Positions 36,916 through 45,582 of a stretch of 64,000 bases of DNA are shown piece by piece (position 1 is the first letter of the stretch; each line of letters begins with the position of its first letter). The position numbers and the translations under genes are program-made. The DNA comes from LMUY01 sp965199165 (lineage in GTDB: Bacteria > Pseudomonadota > Alphaproteobacteria > Acetobacterales > Acetobacteraceae): positions 1,798,001-1,862,000 of the forward strand of contig OZ240681.1 in the NCBI GenBank assembly GCA_965199165.1, given 5' to 3'. The notes under the pieces were generated by a model. That model saw nothing but the letters and a program-made list of their open reading frames with translations. It was not told where the DNA came from and searched no databases.

Positions 36916-37821
36916 ATGAGCATCTCTGACACCCAGCGCCTGCGGATGCAGGACCCGCGCCACCAATACCCCGGGCCGCCGTTCCCGCGGCAGCCGCAGG
37001 GCGCTCCCGGCCTCGCCTCGGAAATGGACCCGCAGCCGGACCACGGGGAGACGAGCTACGTCGGGCATGGCCGCCTGCAAGGCCGCCGCGCCCTCGTGAC
37101 CGGCGCCGACTCCGGGATCGGCCGTGCGGCGGCCATCGCCTTCGCTCGTGAGGGTGCCGACGTGGCACTCAGCTTCCTGCCGGAGGAGCAGGCCGACGCC
37201 GATGCCGTCGCGTCGCTGATCCAGGCGGAGGGCCGCAAGGCGGTCCTGCTGCCCGGTGACATCACCGACCAGGCATTCTGCGAGCGGCTGGTCGGGCAGG
37301 CGCATGAGCGGCTGGGCGGTCTGGACATCCTGGTGAACAATGCGGGCAAGCAGACCAACCAGGAGAACATCGCCGACATCACGGCCGAGCAGTTCGACCG
37401 CACGCTGAAGACCAACCTCTACGCGCTGTTCTGGATCAGCAAGGCGGCCGCACCGCTCATGCCGCCAGGCGCCGCGATCATCAACACCGCCTCCGTCGTC
37501 GCCTACAAGGCTCCGGAGATCCTGCTCGACTACGCGACGACCAAGGCCGGCATCATCACCTTCACCAAGGTGCTCGCCAAGCAGCTTATCGAGAAAGGCA
37601 TCCGTGTGAACGCCGTGGCGCCTGGCCCGTTCTGGACCGCGCTGCAACCGTCGGGCGGCCAGCCACAGGACGCCATCGAGACGTTCGGCAGCTCGGTGCC
37701 GCTCGGCCGACCCGGCCAGCCGGTGGAGATCGCACCGGTCTACGTGTTCCTCGCATCGCAGGAGGCGAGCTACATCACGGGGGAGACGTATGGTGCCACC
37801 GGAGGCACCGGCCTGGCCTAG
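36916..37821 (+). CDS. Short-chain dehydrogenase/reductase (YghA-like)
   Basis: The 301-residue product has a 45-residue N-terminal extension (PGPPFPRQPQGAP) typical of the YghA/general-stress SDR subgroup. The NAD(P)-binding motif TGADSGIGRAAA follows near residue 62, then NNAG, and the catalytic Ser, Tyr and Lys in NTASVVAYKAPEILLDYATTKAG. It should reduce a carbonyl or oxidise an alcohol; the substrate is unknown. AAGGAGG precedes the ATG. It is outside the T6SS proper. Its TAG stop lies at the edge of repeat copy B. Confidence 0.88.
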   Translation: MSISDTQRLRMQDPRHQYPGPPFPRQPQGAPGLASEMDPQPDHGETSYVGHGRLQGRRALVTGADSGIGRAAAIAFAREGADVALSFLPEEQADADAVASLIQAEGRKAVLLPGDITDQAFCERLVGQAHERLGGLDILVNNAGKQTNQENIADITAEQFDRTLKTNLYALFWISKAAAPLMPPGAAIINTASVVAYKAPEILLDYATTKAGIITFTKVLAKQLIEKGIRVNAVAPGPFWTALQPSGGQPQDAIETFGSSVPLGRPGQPVEIAPVYVFLASQEASYITGETYGATGGTGLA

Positions 37822-37924
37822 TGCTCTGACTTAATCAAAAGGTTCAGCATGCGTCAGAGCACCAGCTTGATCTGGTGGGCCGATCCAGCTGCCGGGCTGA
37901 AGCGCCCGTCAGCATCGGACCACT
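37820..37924 (+). repeat. 105-bp structured repeat, copy B (MITE-like)
   Basis: This copy is in opposite orientation to copy A and about 89% identical over 105 bases without gaps. The hairpin arms GTGCTCTGAC and GTCAGAGCAC (37821-37830 and 37852-37861) are perfectly complementary here. The left edge overlaps the TAG stop of the SDR gene, as copy A abuts the TAG stop of the 116-residue gene across the IS insertion. Together with copy A it brackets an 8.4-kb segment holding the DUF2169 and pentapeptide genes, vgrG and the SDR. Confidence 0.75.
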
Positions 37925-38163
37925 GGGAGCGCGTATCCTGGGAACAACTCCCATCGGACCAGGAGCCCGCGTCATCGCGAGCCGCGCATGCGGCGTGGCG
38001 ATCCAGGACGAGCCACGAGCGGCCCGACCGGGTGCCGCGCTTCGGCGGAACCGACGGCGGGTAGGAGGTCGCGACCGTCGCCCGCTACCCATCGACCGGG
38101 CGCGCGGCTTGGCACAGGGCGGCGAAGCGCGCAGGGTCGCCTGAAAATTAGGAGGGCTCGGCG
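37925..38163. other. Intergenic region between repeat copy B and leuC
   Basis: Right of the repeat is sequence rich in short inverted segments, for example GTCATCGCGAGCCGCGC, resembling dispersed palindromic repeats of GC-rich genomes. The leuC Shine-Dalgarno AGGAGGG lies at about 38150-38156. No convincing gene or clear leucine-attenuator peptide was found. Confidence 0.4.
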
Positions 38164-39564
38164 ATGACGACCCGGACGATGTTCGACAAGATCTGGGACC
38201 AGCACGTGGTAGCCGATCTCGGCGAAGGGTGGGCCTTGCTGCACATCGACCGCCACCTGTTGCACGACTTGTCGGGCGGGCGGGCGCTGGAGGCGCTCGG
38301 GGCACGCGGCCTGACCGCGCGCAACCCCGAGCTGGCCTTCGCCACCGCCGATCATGCCGTGTCGAGCGCGCCGGGCCGCACCGCAGCGAGCTACGGACCC
38401 GGCGCGACGCTGCATGAGAGCCTGCAGACCAGGTCGCGCGCCAACCACATCGCCTTCTTCGACCTGGGGGAGGATGGTCAGGGCATCGTGCACGTCATGG
38501 CGCCCGAGCTCGGCATCGTGTTGCCGGGAACAACGCTGATCTGCGGTGACAGCCATACCTGCACCAACGGGGCGGTGGGCGCCTTGGCCTTCGGCGTCGG
38601 ATCGTCGGAGTTGACGCACGCGCTGGCCACGCAGACGCTGCGACAGCGCAGGCCGCGCACCATGCGCGTGCGGTTCGAGGGCGAGTGCGGGCCGTATGTC
38701 GGCCCGAAGGACCTCATCCTGCACGCGATAGCCGCACTCGGCGCGAAGGCCGGGACCGGCTACGCGGTGGAATACGCCGGCGCGGCCGTGCGTGCGATGA
38801 CGATCGAGCAGCGGCTGACGCTGTGCAACCTGTCGATCGAGATGGGCGCGAAGATGGGGATGATCGCGCCGGACGACACCACCTATGCCTATCTCCGCAA
38901 CCGCCGCTTCGCGCCGAAAGGCGCCGCCTTCGACGCCGCGGTCGACCATTGGCGGCATCTGCCGAGCGACGCGGGCGCGGTGTTCGACCGGGAGGAGGTG
39001 ATCGACGCCGCCCTGGTCGTGCCGACCGTCACGTGGGGCACGAGCCCGGAGCACGCCATCGGGGTCGATGGCTTGGTCCCGGACCCTGACGCCTCGGCCG
39101 ACCCGGCCGTCCACTCCGCCCAGGCCGCCGCGTTGCAATACATGGACCTGCGGCCAGGACAGCCCATCGCAGGCACCAAGGTCGACTGGGTGTTCATCGG
39201 CTCCTGCACCAACAGCCGGCTGTCGGACCTGCAACAGGCCGCATCCGTCATCGGCGACCGACGCGTGGCGCCGGGGGTGACCGCCTGGGTGGTGCCCGGT
39301 TCGGAGCGGGTGAAACGCGATGCCGAAGCCCTGGGGTTGGACAGGGTGTTCCGAGACGCCGGGTTCGGCTGGCGGGAACCCGGTTGCAGCATGTGCGTGG
39401 CCGCCAATGGGGAGCGCGTGCCGCCCGGTGCGCGATCGGTCTCCACGTCCAACCGCAACTTCGTCGGCCGGCAAGGCCCCGGCGCGCGCACCCATCTCGC
39501 CAGCCCGGCAATGGCGGCCGCAGCGGCGTTGGCCGGCGCCATCACCGACGTGCGGGAGATATGA
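38164..39564 (+). CDS. leuC: 3-isopropylmalate dehydratase large subunit
   Basis: The 466-residue product matches LeuC, with GDSHTCTNGAVGALAFGVG near residue 128, the iron-sulfur cysteine in IGSCTNSRLSDLQ (about 345), and the pair in GCSMC (about 406). The three cysteines hold a 4Fe-4S cluster. With LeuD it isomerises 2-isopropylmalate to 3-isopropylmalate in leucine synthesis. AGGAGG precedes the ATG. The stop overlaps the leuD start as ATGA. A role in citraconate/methylmalate hydration cannot be excluded from sequence alone. Confidence 0.93.
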   Translation: MTTRTMFDKIWDQHVVADLGEGWALLHIDRHLLHDLSGGRALEALGARGLTARNPELAFATADHAVSSAPGRTAASYGPGATLHESLQTRSRANHIAFFDLGEDGQGIVHVMAPELGIVLPGTTLICGDSHTCTNGAVGALAFGVGSSELTHALATQTLRQRRPRTMRVRFEGECGPYVGPKDLILHAIAALGAKAGTGYAVEYAGAAVRAMTIEQRLTLCNLSIEMGAKMGMIAPDDTTYAYLRNRRFAPKGAAFDAAVDHWRHLPSDAGAVFDREEVIDAALVVPTVTWGTSPEHAIGVDGLVPDPDASADPAVHSAQAAALQYMDLRPGQPIAGTKVDWVFIGSCTNSRLSDLQQAASVIGDRRVAPGVTAWVVPGSERVKRDAEALGLDRVFRDAGFGWREPGCSMCVAANGERVPPGARSVSTSNRNFVGRQGPGARTHLASPAMAAAAALAGAITDVREI

Positions 39565-40193
39565 GCGTGGACCGGTTCACCGTGCTGGCCGGCGTGGCCG
39601 CGCCGCTGATGCGCGCCAACATCGACACCGATACCGTGATCCGCATCGAGCGGCTGAGCAACACCAAGCCCGTCGACACCGCGCCTTGGCTGTTCGAGTC
39701 GTTGCGCTTCGACGCCGATGGCCGGGAAGACCCCGATTTCGTGCTCAACCAGCCGCAGTTCCGCGACGCGCCGATCCTGCTGGCGGGTGAGAACTTCGGC
39801 TGCGGCTCGTCGCGCGAGGGGGCGGTTTGGGCCCTGAAATACAGTGGCATACGCTGCGTGATCGCGCCGAGCTTCGGCGACATCTTCGCCAACAACTGCT
39901 ACCAGAATTTCGTCCTGCCGGTGGTGCTGCCGCCCGACCAGGTGGCGCGGCTCGCCGCCCAGTGCGCTGGCGGCAACGCCCGGATAACCGTCGATCTCCG
40001 CCGCAAGGTGGTGGTGTCGCCGCGTGGCGAGGAGATGGCGTTCGAGGTCGAGGCGATCCGCCGCGACGCGCTGCTGGAGGGCCTGGACGAGATCGGGCTG
40101 ACGCTGAAACATGCGGGAGCCATCACGGCCTTCCAGGCGGAGGACCGGGCGGCACGCCCATGGGTCTGGCAGCCGGGCCAGAGCATGCTCTGA
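39561..40193 (+). CDS. leuD: 3-isopropylmalate dehydratase small subunit
   Basis: The product is 210 residues with ANIDTDTVIRIERL near the N-terminus and ENFGCGSSREGAVWALK, the swivel-domain motif of LeuD that completes the active site. It forms a heterodimer with LeuC. Length is normal for the family. The start overlaps the leuC stop by 4 bases, which couples translation. A hairpin repeat follows about 60 bases after its stop and could end the transcript. Confidence 0.94.
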   Translation: MSVDRFTVLAGVAAPLMRANIDTDTVIRIERLSNTKPVDTAPWLFESLRFDADGREDPDFVLNQPQFRDAPILLAGENFGCGSSREGAVWALKYSGIRCVIAPSFGDIFANNCYQNFVLPVVLPPDQVARLAAQCAGGNARITVDLRRKVVVSPRGEEMAFEVEAIRRDALLEGLDEIGLTLKHAGAITAFQAEDRAARPWVWQPGQSML

Positions 40194-40252
40194 CGCTGCT
40201 AACTCTCCCGCTGGGCAGGGCTATCGCATATAGTCGTATCCCCAGTTTGGAA

Positions 40253-40275
40253 CCCTCTCCGCCAGCGGGAGAGGG
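40253..40275. repeat. Palindromic repeat downstream of leuD
   Basis: CCCTCTCC (40253-40260) pairs with GGAGAGGG (40268-40275) around a 7-base loop. Related CTCTCCC/GAGAGGG segments lie on both sides within 40200-40320. Such palindromes occur as dispersed extragenic repeats in many GC-rich genomes. By position between convergent leuD and rlmH it may also stop transcription; no U-tract is visible. Confidence 0.55.
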
Positions 40276-40372
40276 AGATCAGCCAAATGCGATGGCCCCA
40301 CCCAGGGCGAGAGGGAGCACCTTTCCCAGTCACCTGAAACGATCATCCGATCGCCCTGCCGTCTCCGTGAGC

Positions 40373-40831
40373 TCAGGCTGGCCGTCCCGCCCGGTGGTAG
40401 GGATGCCCGCTGGCGATGGCGCGGGCGCGGAACAGCTGCTCGGCCAGCATCGGGCGCACCAGCATGTGCGGCCAGGTCATCGGCCCGAGGGACAGCACGG
40501 CGTCGGCGCGGGCCAACACGGGCTCGGCCAGGCCTTCCGCGCCGCCGACCAGGAAGCAGACGGGGCGGGACGACCCGAGCCAGCGTTCCAGCAGGACCGC
40601 CAGCGCCGGGCTGTCCGGGGCCGCGCCGCCGCCATCCAGCGCCACGGCGAAGGCGCCGGCCGGTGTCGCGGCCAACAGCGCCTCCGCTTCCCGCCGCTTG
40701 ATCTCCGCCGGCGCGCCCCGTCCATCCGGCACCTCCGTCACCTCCAGCGGCGGGCGCAGCCGGGCGTTGTAGCGGGCGAACAGGGTCGCCTCGGCGCCTG
40801 GCCGCAGGCGGCCGACCGCGATCAGGCGCAT
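40373..40831 (-). CDS. rlmH: 23S rRNA pseudouridine-1915 N3-methyltransferase
   Basis: The product is 152 residues, the normal RlmH length. The SPOUT methyltransferase features are clear: FLVGGAEGLAEPVL (SAM knot) and LSLGPMTWPHMLVRPMLAEQLFRA followed by GHPYHRAG, the conserved RlmH C-terminus. It methylates pseudouridine 1915 of 23S rRNA in assembled 70S ribosomes. In many bacteria it lies beside rsfS; here rsfS is 1.4 kb away with three small genes between. Confidence 0.93.
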   Translation of the reverse strand: MRLIAVGRLRPGAEATLFARYNARLRPPLEVTEVPDGRGAPAEIKRREAEALLAATPAGAFAVALDGGGAAPDSPALAVLLERWLGSSRPVCFLVGGAEGLAEPVLARADAVLSLGPMTWPHMLVRPMLAEQLFRARAIASGHPYHRAGRPA

Positions 40832-40893
40832 CGCTGTTGCATCGGCGCGGGGATCCGGGACATAGCGGACCGAGACAAGCGAGGATTTCCGCC

Positions 40894-41406
40894 GTGATCC
40901 GTCCCCTGCTGCTGTGCGCCGCCCTGCTGCTGTGCGCCGCCGCGCCCGCCGTCCCGACCGGGCCGGTGAAGCTGTCCGCACAGCCGGGCACGCCGCTGGA
41001 GGCGACGGCGCGCCGGGTGGCCGCGGCGGATCTGGGTGATGGCGACGCCGGCTCGTTGCTGCTGCTGGGCAGCCAGCATCTCGGCACGGCAGGCATCGGG
41101 CCGGCGCTGTTCGTGCAGGTGCAGTCGCAGCGGTCCTGCGGGTCGGCCGGCTGCTCCACCTCCGTCTACCTGCCGACCCGGGCGGGATGGACCAAGGTGC
41201 TGGACGCGGTCAGCGGCACCGTGGTGGTGGAGGCGGCCCAGCATGGCGGCATGCACGACCTGCTGGTGGGCCAGGACGACCGCTGGGTGTGGAAAGGCAG
41301 TGCCTACGCCGACACCCTGCCGGCGCCGCAGGTGGATCTGCGGCCGCGGCGCCCCCGCCCCGTCCATCGGGCGGCTACCAAAAAGCCGTCCCAGGCTCAC
41401 CCTTGA
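40894..41406 (+). CDS. Hypothetical exported protein
   Basis: The 170-residue product starts with GTG preceded by GAGGAT. Its N-terminus VIRPLLLCAALLLCAAAPA is a Sec signal peptide. The mature protein has one cysteine pair (SCGSAGC near residue 72) that could form a disulfide, and a short basic Pro/Arg-rich C-terminal tail. No known domain is recognised. The 3' end overlaps the convergent DUF427 gene by 32 bases. Confidence 0.6.
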   Translation: MIRPLLLCAALLLCAAAPAVPTGPVKLSAQPGTPLEATARRVAAADLGDGDAGSLLLLGSQHLGTAGIGPALFVQVQSQRSCGSAGCSTSVYLPTRAGWTKVLDAVSGTVVVEAAQHGGMHDLLVGQDDRWVWKGSAYADTLPAPQVDLRPRRPRPVHRAATKKPSQAHP

Positions 41407-41848
41407 ACGGGCCCTCCAGGTTGGAGGTGACCCAGCCGCCGTAGAACCCGCCGGGCTGCGGTGTGGCCCGTTCGTCGCCGACGAAGCAGGCATCCATCGG
41501 CCCGGCATACACCGCGACGTGGTCGCGCAGGGCGAGGAAGGCCGGCGTGGGATCCGGGTAGCTCCAAGCCGCGTCCTCCGCGGTCTTGCCGCCGCCGCGG
41601 ACGGTCCAGTAGCGGGCATGCCCCTTCCACTCGCAGAACGAGCCGTGTTGGCGGGCCTGCAGGGCGCCCGGAACGAAGCAGTCGGGCGGCAGGTAATAGG
41701 TCGGCGGATGCGTGGTCTCCAGCACGCGGAACGCCGCCAAGGTGTCGGCGATGGTCTCGCCACCGAACACGATGCGGACACGCTCGGCCACCGGCTCCAG
41801 CCGGGGCGGCCGCGGATAGTCCCAGACGCGCTCCGGCTGCAGGGTCAT
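41375..41848 (-). CDS. DUF427 family protein
   Basis: The 157-residue product matches DUF427: VRIVFGGETIADTLAAFRVLET, then YYLPPDCF, and CEWKGHARYWTVRGGG with PDPTPAF. These small cytoplasmic proteins have a single beta-rich fold and no firmly assigned activity. The start overlaps the upstream DUF29 gene stop as ATGA, so it is translated with it. Confidence 0.85.
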   Translation of the reverse strand: MTLQPERVWDYPRPPRLEPVAERVRIVFGGETIADTLAAFRVLETTHPPTYYLPPDCFVPGALQARQHGSFCEWKGHARYWTVRGGGKTAEDAAWSYPDPTPAFLALRDHVAVYAGPMDACFVGDERATPQPGGFYGGWVTSNLEGPFKGEPGTAFW

Positions 41849-42201
41849 GGTTGGCCAGGCAGGAAGGTCAGGTCGAGGATTTGCCCCTCTCGGTATGGAC
41901 AGGCCGCCGGAAAAGCCTCCTGCGGCAACCCGGTCTCCCGATCGATGCGCAGCGGGGCGTAGCGGTAGCCGGTCGCGACGGCGTCGGGGAGCCCGGACCG
42001 TAGGCTCGGGCTCCCGGCCAGGTGTTCCGCGATGCGGGCCCGCTGCTCGGCAATGGTCGAGGGCCAGGACCGGCTCCGCAGCCCGGTCTGGTACTGCCAT
42101 CTCAGCACGTGCAGCAGCAGCACCGCCAGCCGGTCCCGCAATTCCTGCCGGCGGCTGCGGACCGCATCCTCGATCTCCTCCGCGAGGTACAGGTCGCTCA
42201 T
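41845..42201 (-). CDS. DUF29 family protein
   Basis: The 118-residue product fits DUF29: SDLYLAEEIEDAV, then HVLRWQYQTGLRSRSWPSTI with the conserved W-x-x-T/S-I pattern. The family is common in alphaproteobacteria and cyanobacteria and has no known function. ATG at 42201 overlaps the rsfS stop (ATGA). The Gly-rich in-frame extension to 42243 overlaps rsfS and was not used. Confidence 0.8.
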   Translation of the reverse strand: MSDLYLAEEIEDAVRSRRQELRDRLAVLLLHVLRWQYQTGLRSRSWPSTIAEQRARIAEHLAGSPSLRSGLPDAVATGYRYAPLRIDRETGLPQEAFPAACPYREGQILDLTFLPGQP

Positions 42202-42647
42202 GCCGCCGGTTCCGCGACCTCCTCGTCCAGGTCCGGGCCCCACATCTTCTCCAGCGCGTACAGCTCCCGCGCCTCGGGCTTGAACAGGTGGACGACGATG
42301 TCGCCGGCGTCGATCAGCACCCAGTCCGACCCGCCGGCGCCCTCCACCGGCACCCGGCCCACGCCGGCCTCGTGCAGCTTCTCCTGCAGGTGCGTCGCCA
42401 TGGCGGTGATCTGCCGGTCGGCCAGGCCGGTGGCGACCACCATGCGGTCGGTGAAGGCAGCCCGCCCCTCCAGGTCCAGCACGATCACGTTCTCCGCCTT
42501 GTCCGCCTCCAGGCTCTCGACGATGACGGCCTGTACGCGGTCAAGCGCTGAAGGCTCCGCCTTCTTGCGGGCGGCACGGGCGCGAGGGCCGGCAGCCGCG
42601 GCCTTCTTGCGCGGGGTGCCCGGTGCCTTGGCCGCTTCCTTCAGCAC
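42198..42647 (-). CDS. rsfS: Ribosomal silencing factor RsfS
   Basis: The conserved core starts near SALDRVQAVIVESLEADKAENVIVLDL and includes TGLADRQITAMATHLQEKL and DWVLIDAGDIVVHLF, as in RsfS, which binds L14 and blocks subunit joining in starvation. The start is uncertain. GTG at 42647 gives 149 residues with a Lys/Ala-rich N-terminal tail. The only in-frame ATG upstream (42818) would overlap nadD by 100 bases. No strong Shine-Dalgarno marks either. It follows nadD, the usual order. Confidence 0.85.
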   Translation of the reverse strand: MLKEAAKAPGTPRKKAAAAGPRARAARKKAEPSALDRVQAVIVESLEADKAENVIVLDLEGRAAFTDRMVVATGLADRQITAMATHLQEKLHEAGVGRVPVEGAGGSDWVLIDAGDIVVHLFKPEARELYALEKMWGPDLDEEVAEPAA

Positions 42648-42718
42648 GATTGCCGGCTTGGGCGGCCGTCGCTTCGCTGGCGGCTTGGTCCCCGGATCGG
42701 CGGCGGTTGGTTTGCGTG

Positions 42719-43342
42719 CTATCGTCCTGCTCCCGCACTGCGTGGCGCCGCACCGGAGTATGCCGCGCGCAGGGCCGTGGCGGATATGGCATTCTGCGGC
42801 GCTGGCAGGAAGGTCCATACCGGCGGTGCCAGACCTGCAAGGATCGGCGCCTCCCGGGCCGGGTGGCGGGCGGCGTGCAGCCGCCGCGCCGCCTGGCCGG
42901 CCAAGGCGCGATGGTTGTAGCCCGGCCGCGGCACCACGGCGAACGGCGACGCCCGGGTCACCTCCAGCCAGCGGCGCCAGCGCGGCAGTTCGGCCAGGAT
43001 GTCCGCACCCATCAGCCATACGAACCGCACGCGCGGGAAGCGCCCGCGAAGGGCGGGCAAGGTGTCGGCGGTGAAGCGGGTGCCGAGTGACCGCTCGATC
43101 GCCGTGGCCAGCACCCGGCGGCCATCGCCGATCGACGCTGCCGCGGCCAGCCGCTCGGCCAGAGTCGCCATGCCGGCGCGCTGCTTGAGCGGGTTGCCCG
43201 GCGACACCAGCAGCCACACCTGGTGCAGCCGCAGCCGCCGGCGCGCCAACTGCGCCACGTGGCGGTGGCCGGCATGCGCCGGGTTGAACGAGCCGCCCAG
43301 CAGGCCGACGCGGATGCGGTACCGATGCCCGAAGCGCGGCAC
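42719..43342 (-). CDS. nadD: Nicotinate-nucleotide adenylyltransferase
   Basis: The product is about 207 residues with GLLGGSFNPAHAGHRHVA, the HxGH-type nucleotidyltransferase motif near the N-terminus, FVWLMGADILAELPRW in the middle and ISATALRAA (the ISxT/S-x-x-R motif) at the end. It adenylates nicotinate mononucleotide in NAD synthesis. No ATG fits; GTG at 43342 lies 23 bases after the proA stop and has GGGAGCGG upstream. Confidence 0.9.
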   Translation of the reverse strand: MPRFGHRYRIRVGLLGGSFNPAHAGHRHVAQLARRRLRLHQVWLLVSPGNPLKQRAGMATLAERLAAAASIGDGRRVLATAIERSLGTRFTADTLPALRGRFPRVRFVWLMGADILAELPRWRRWLEVTRASPFAVVPRPGYNHRALAGQAARRLHAARHPAREAPILAGLAPPVWTFLPAPQNAISATALRAAYSGAAPRSAGAGR

Positions 43343-43365
43343 CGGATCGGCTGCCGCTCCCAGCG

Positions 43366-44628
43366 TCAGGGCCGGACCTGCCCCGTGCCCACCACGACGT
43401 AGCGGAAGGTGGTGAGCTGCTCCAGCCCGATGGGCCCGCGCGCGTGCATGCGCCCGGTGGCGATGCCGATCTCGGCGCCGAAACCGAACTCGCCGCCGTC
43501 GCAGAACTGCGTGGAGGCATTCCAAAGCGCCACGGCCGAGGACACGCCGGCGAGGAACCGCTCCGCCGCGGCCGCGTCGGCGGTGACGATGGCGTCGGTG
43601 TGCTCGCTCCCGTGCCGGGCGATGTGGGCCAGCGCGCCGTCCACGCCGTCCACCACGGCCACGTTCAGCACCGCGTCCAACCACTCGGTATCGAAGTCGC
43701 CCGGCGCCGCGGCTGGCAGCTCCGGCAACACGGTGCGGGTCCGCTCGTCGGCGCGGATGCGGCAGCCGAAGGCGGTGACGGCCTGGACCAGTTGCGGCAG
43801 CAGGCTGGGAGGCGCGGCCGAGTCGACCAGCAGCGTCTCGGCCGCGCCGCACACGCCGGTGCGGCGCAGCTTGCTGTTGACCAGCAGGGAGCAGGCCATG
43901 GATGCATCCGCCGCCGCGTGGACGAACAGGTGGTTGCGCCCTTCGGCATGCGCCAGCACCGGCACCCGCGCCTCGCGCTGCACGCGCTCCACCAGCGACT
44001 TGCCGCCGCGCGGGATGATCAGGTCCAGCACGCCGGCCCCGCCCAGCATGGCGGCGACGTAGGCGCGGTCCGCATCCGGGGCGATCTGCACGGCCGCCGC
44101 GGGAAGCCCGGCCGCCACCAAGCCGGCCGCCATCGCGGCGTGGATGACGCGGGCGCTGTGCAGGCTTTCGGAGCCGCCGCGCAGGATGACGGCGTTGCCG
44201 GACTTCAGGCACAGCCCTGCCGCGTCCGCCCCGACGTTCGGCCGGCTCTCGTACACCATCCCGATCACGCCGATCGGCGCGGCGATGCGACGGAAGCGCA
44301 GGCCGTTCGGCCGCGTCCACTCGGCCAGGGTGCGGGCGAGCGGGTCGGGCAGCGCCGCCACCTCCTCCAGGCCCGCCGCCATCGCCTCGACCCGGTCCGG
44401 CGTCAGCGTCAGGCGGTCGCGGAAGGCCGGCGTGGCGTCGCTCGCGGCAAGGTCGGCGGCGTTGGCGGCGAGCAGCACGTCCGCATCCGCCCGCAACCGG
44501 GCTGCGGCCGCCAGCAAGGCCGCGTCGCGCGCCGATGCCGGCGACCGCGCCATCACCGCCGAACCGGCTCGGGCGGCGGTGCCGGCAGCCTGCAGCCAGG
44601 ACGCTGCGTGATCGATGTCGGCGTTCAT
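43366..44628 (-). CDS. proA: Gamma-glutamyl phosphate reductase
   Basis: The 420-residue product is an aldehyde-dehydrogenase-fold enzyme with IGVIGMVYESRPNVGADAAG, NAVILRGGSES and the catalytic-cysteine region RRTGVCGAAETLLVD. It reduces gamma-glutamyl phosphate to glutamate semialdehyde with NADPH in proline synthesis. It lies upstream of nadD and rsfS, a conserved alphaproteobacterial order. proB is not in the window. Confidence 0.95.
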   Translation of the reverse strand: MNADIDHAASWLQAAGTAARAGSAVMARSPASARDAALLAAAARLRADADVLLAANAADLAASDATPAFRDRLTLTPDRVEAMAAGLEEVAALPDPLARTLAEWTRPNGLRFRRIAAPIGVIGMVYESRPNVGADAAGLCLKSGNAVILRGGSESLHSARVIHAAMAAGLVAAGLPAAAVQIAPDADRAYVAAMLGGAGVLDLIIPRGGKSLVERVQREARVPVLAHAEGRNHLFVHAAADASMACSLLVNSKLRRTGVCGAAETLLVDSAAPPSLLPQLVQAVTAFGCRIRADERTRTVLPELPAAAPGDFDTEWLDAVLNVAVVDGVDGALAHIARHGSEHTDAIVTADAAAAERFLAGVSSAVALWNASTQFCDGGEFGFGAEIGIATGRMHARGPIGLEQLTTFRYVVVGTGQVRP

Positions 44629-44646
44629 TCCGTCTCGCCGGCTCCG

Positions 44647-45582
44647 CTACACCGTCTTGAGGAAGTCGCCGAGCTTGGTGACCGCCGTCGGCTTGTCCGT
44701 CTGGTCCAGCGCGGCGAGTTCGGCCGCCAGGCGGTCCATTGCCGCCTCGTAGATCTGCCGCTCGCTGAAGCTCTGGTCCGGCTGGCCGGCATTGCGGTGC
44801 AGGTCGCGCACCACCTCGGCGATGGCGATCGGGTCGCCGCTGTTGATCTTCGCCTCGTACTCCTGCGCCCGGCGGGACCACATGGTGCGCTTGATCCGCG
44901 CGCGGCCCTTCAGCACGGCCATCGCGTCGTCGAACATCTTGCGGGTCGCCAGCTTGCGCAGGCCGGCGGACCGCGCCTTCACCACCGGGACGCGCAAGGT
45001 CATCCGGTTCTCCTCGAAGGTGATGTGGATCAGCTCCAGCTTGTGGCCGGCGATCTCCTCCGTGGCGATGCGCTCCACCTTGCCCACGCCATGGGTCGGG
45101 TAGACCACGTGGTCGCCCTCGCGGAACGTCTCCGCCTTGGCCGGCATGCGCGCGTGCATGATCGGGCGATTCGGCACGCCCGGCATGTGGCCCGGCATGC
45201 GCGGCGCGACCCGGTTGGAGGCCGGCGGCAGGGCCTCGTCCTCCTCCTCCTCGTCGACGTCGGCTGGAACCACGTCCGCCTCTGCCTCGAGCCCCTCGTC
45301 GGCGACGGCTTCGATGTCTTCCTCGGTCAGGACGGCGCCGGCTTCGACCACGGCGTCCATGGGCAGGGCCGGGTCGACCAGGTCGGTGAGTTCGTCCAGG
45401 CCCTCCGGCTCCTCCGGCACGGCCGGCTCTTCAAGCTCCGGCTCCACGCTGGCCTTGGTCTGGATCTTGTCGATGGTCTTCAACTCCGTGTTCTTGCCCC
45501 GGCCCCTCGGCGAGGGCGAGGTGGCCGTGGCTGGCGCAGCCTTGCGCGACTTGGTCGAGCCGGTCGGTCCCGCTTGTGCCAT
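44647..45582 (-). CDS. carD: CarD-family RNA-polymerase-binding regulator with long acidic N-terminal extension
   Basis: The 311-residue product has the CarD_CdnL_TRCF domain at about 152-310: FREGDHVVYPTHGVGKVERI (RNAP-interacting Tudor-like part), then MFDDAMAVLKGR and WSRRAQEYEAKINSGDP (DNA-binding helical part). CarD stabilises open promoter complexes. Typical homologues are about 160-190 residues. Here residues 1-150 are Lys/Ser-rich then strongly acidic. The ATG has AAGGGGGG upstream, supporting the long form, though Met129-146 could be internal starts. Confidence 0.88.
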   Translation of the reverse strand: MAQAGPTGSTKSRKAAPATATSPSPRGRGKNTELKTIDKIQTKASVEPELEEPAVPEEPEGLDELTDLVDPALPMDAVVEAGAVLTEEDIEAVADEGLEAEADVVPADVDEEEEDEALPPASNRVAPRMPGHMPGVPNRPIMHARMPAKAETFREGDHVVYPTHGVGKVERIATEEIAGHKLELIHITFEENRMTLRVPVVKARSAGLRKLATRKMFDDAMAVLKGRARIKRTMWSRRAQEYEAKINSGDPIAIAEVVRDLHRNAGQPDQSFSERQIYEAAMDRLAAELAALDQTDKPTAVTKLGDFLKTV

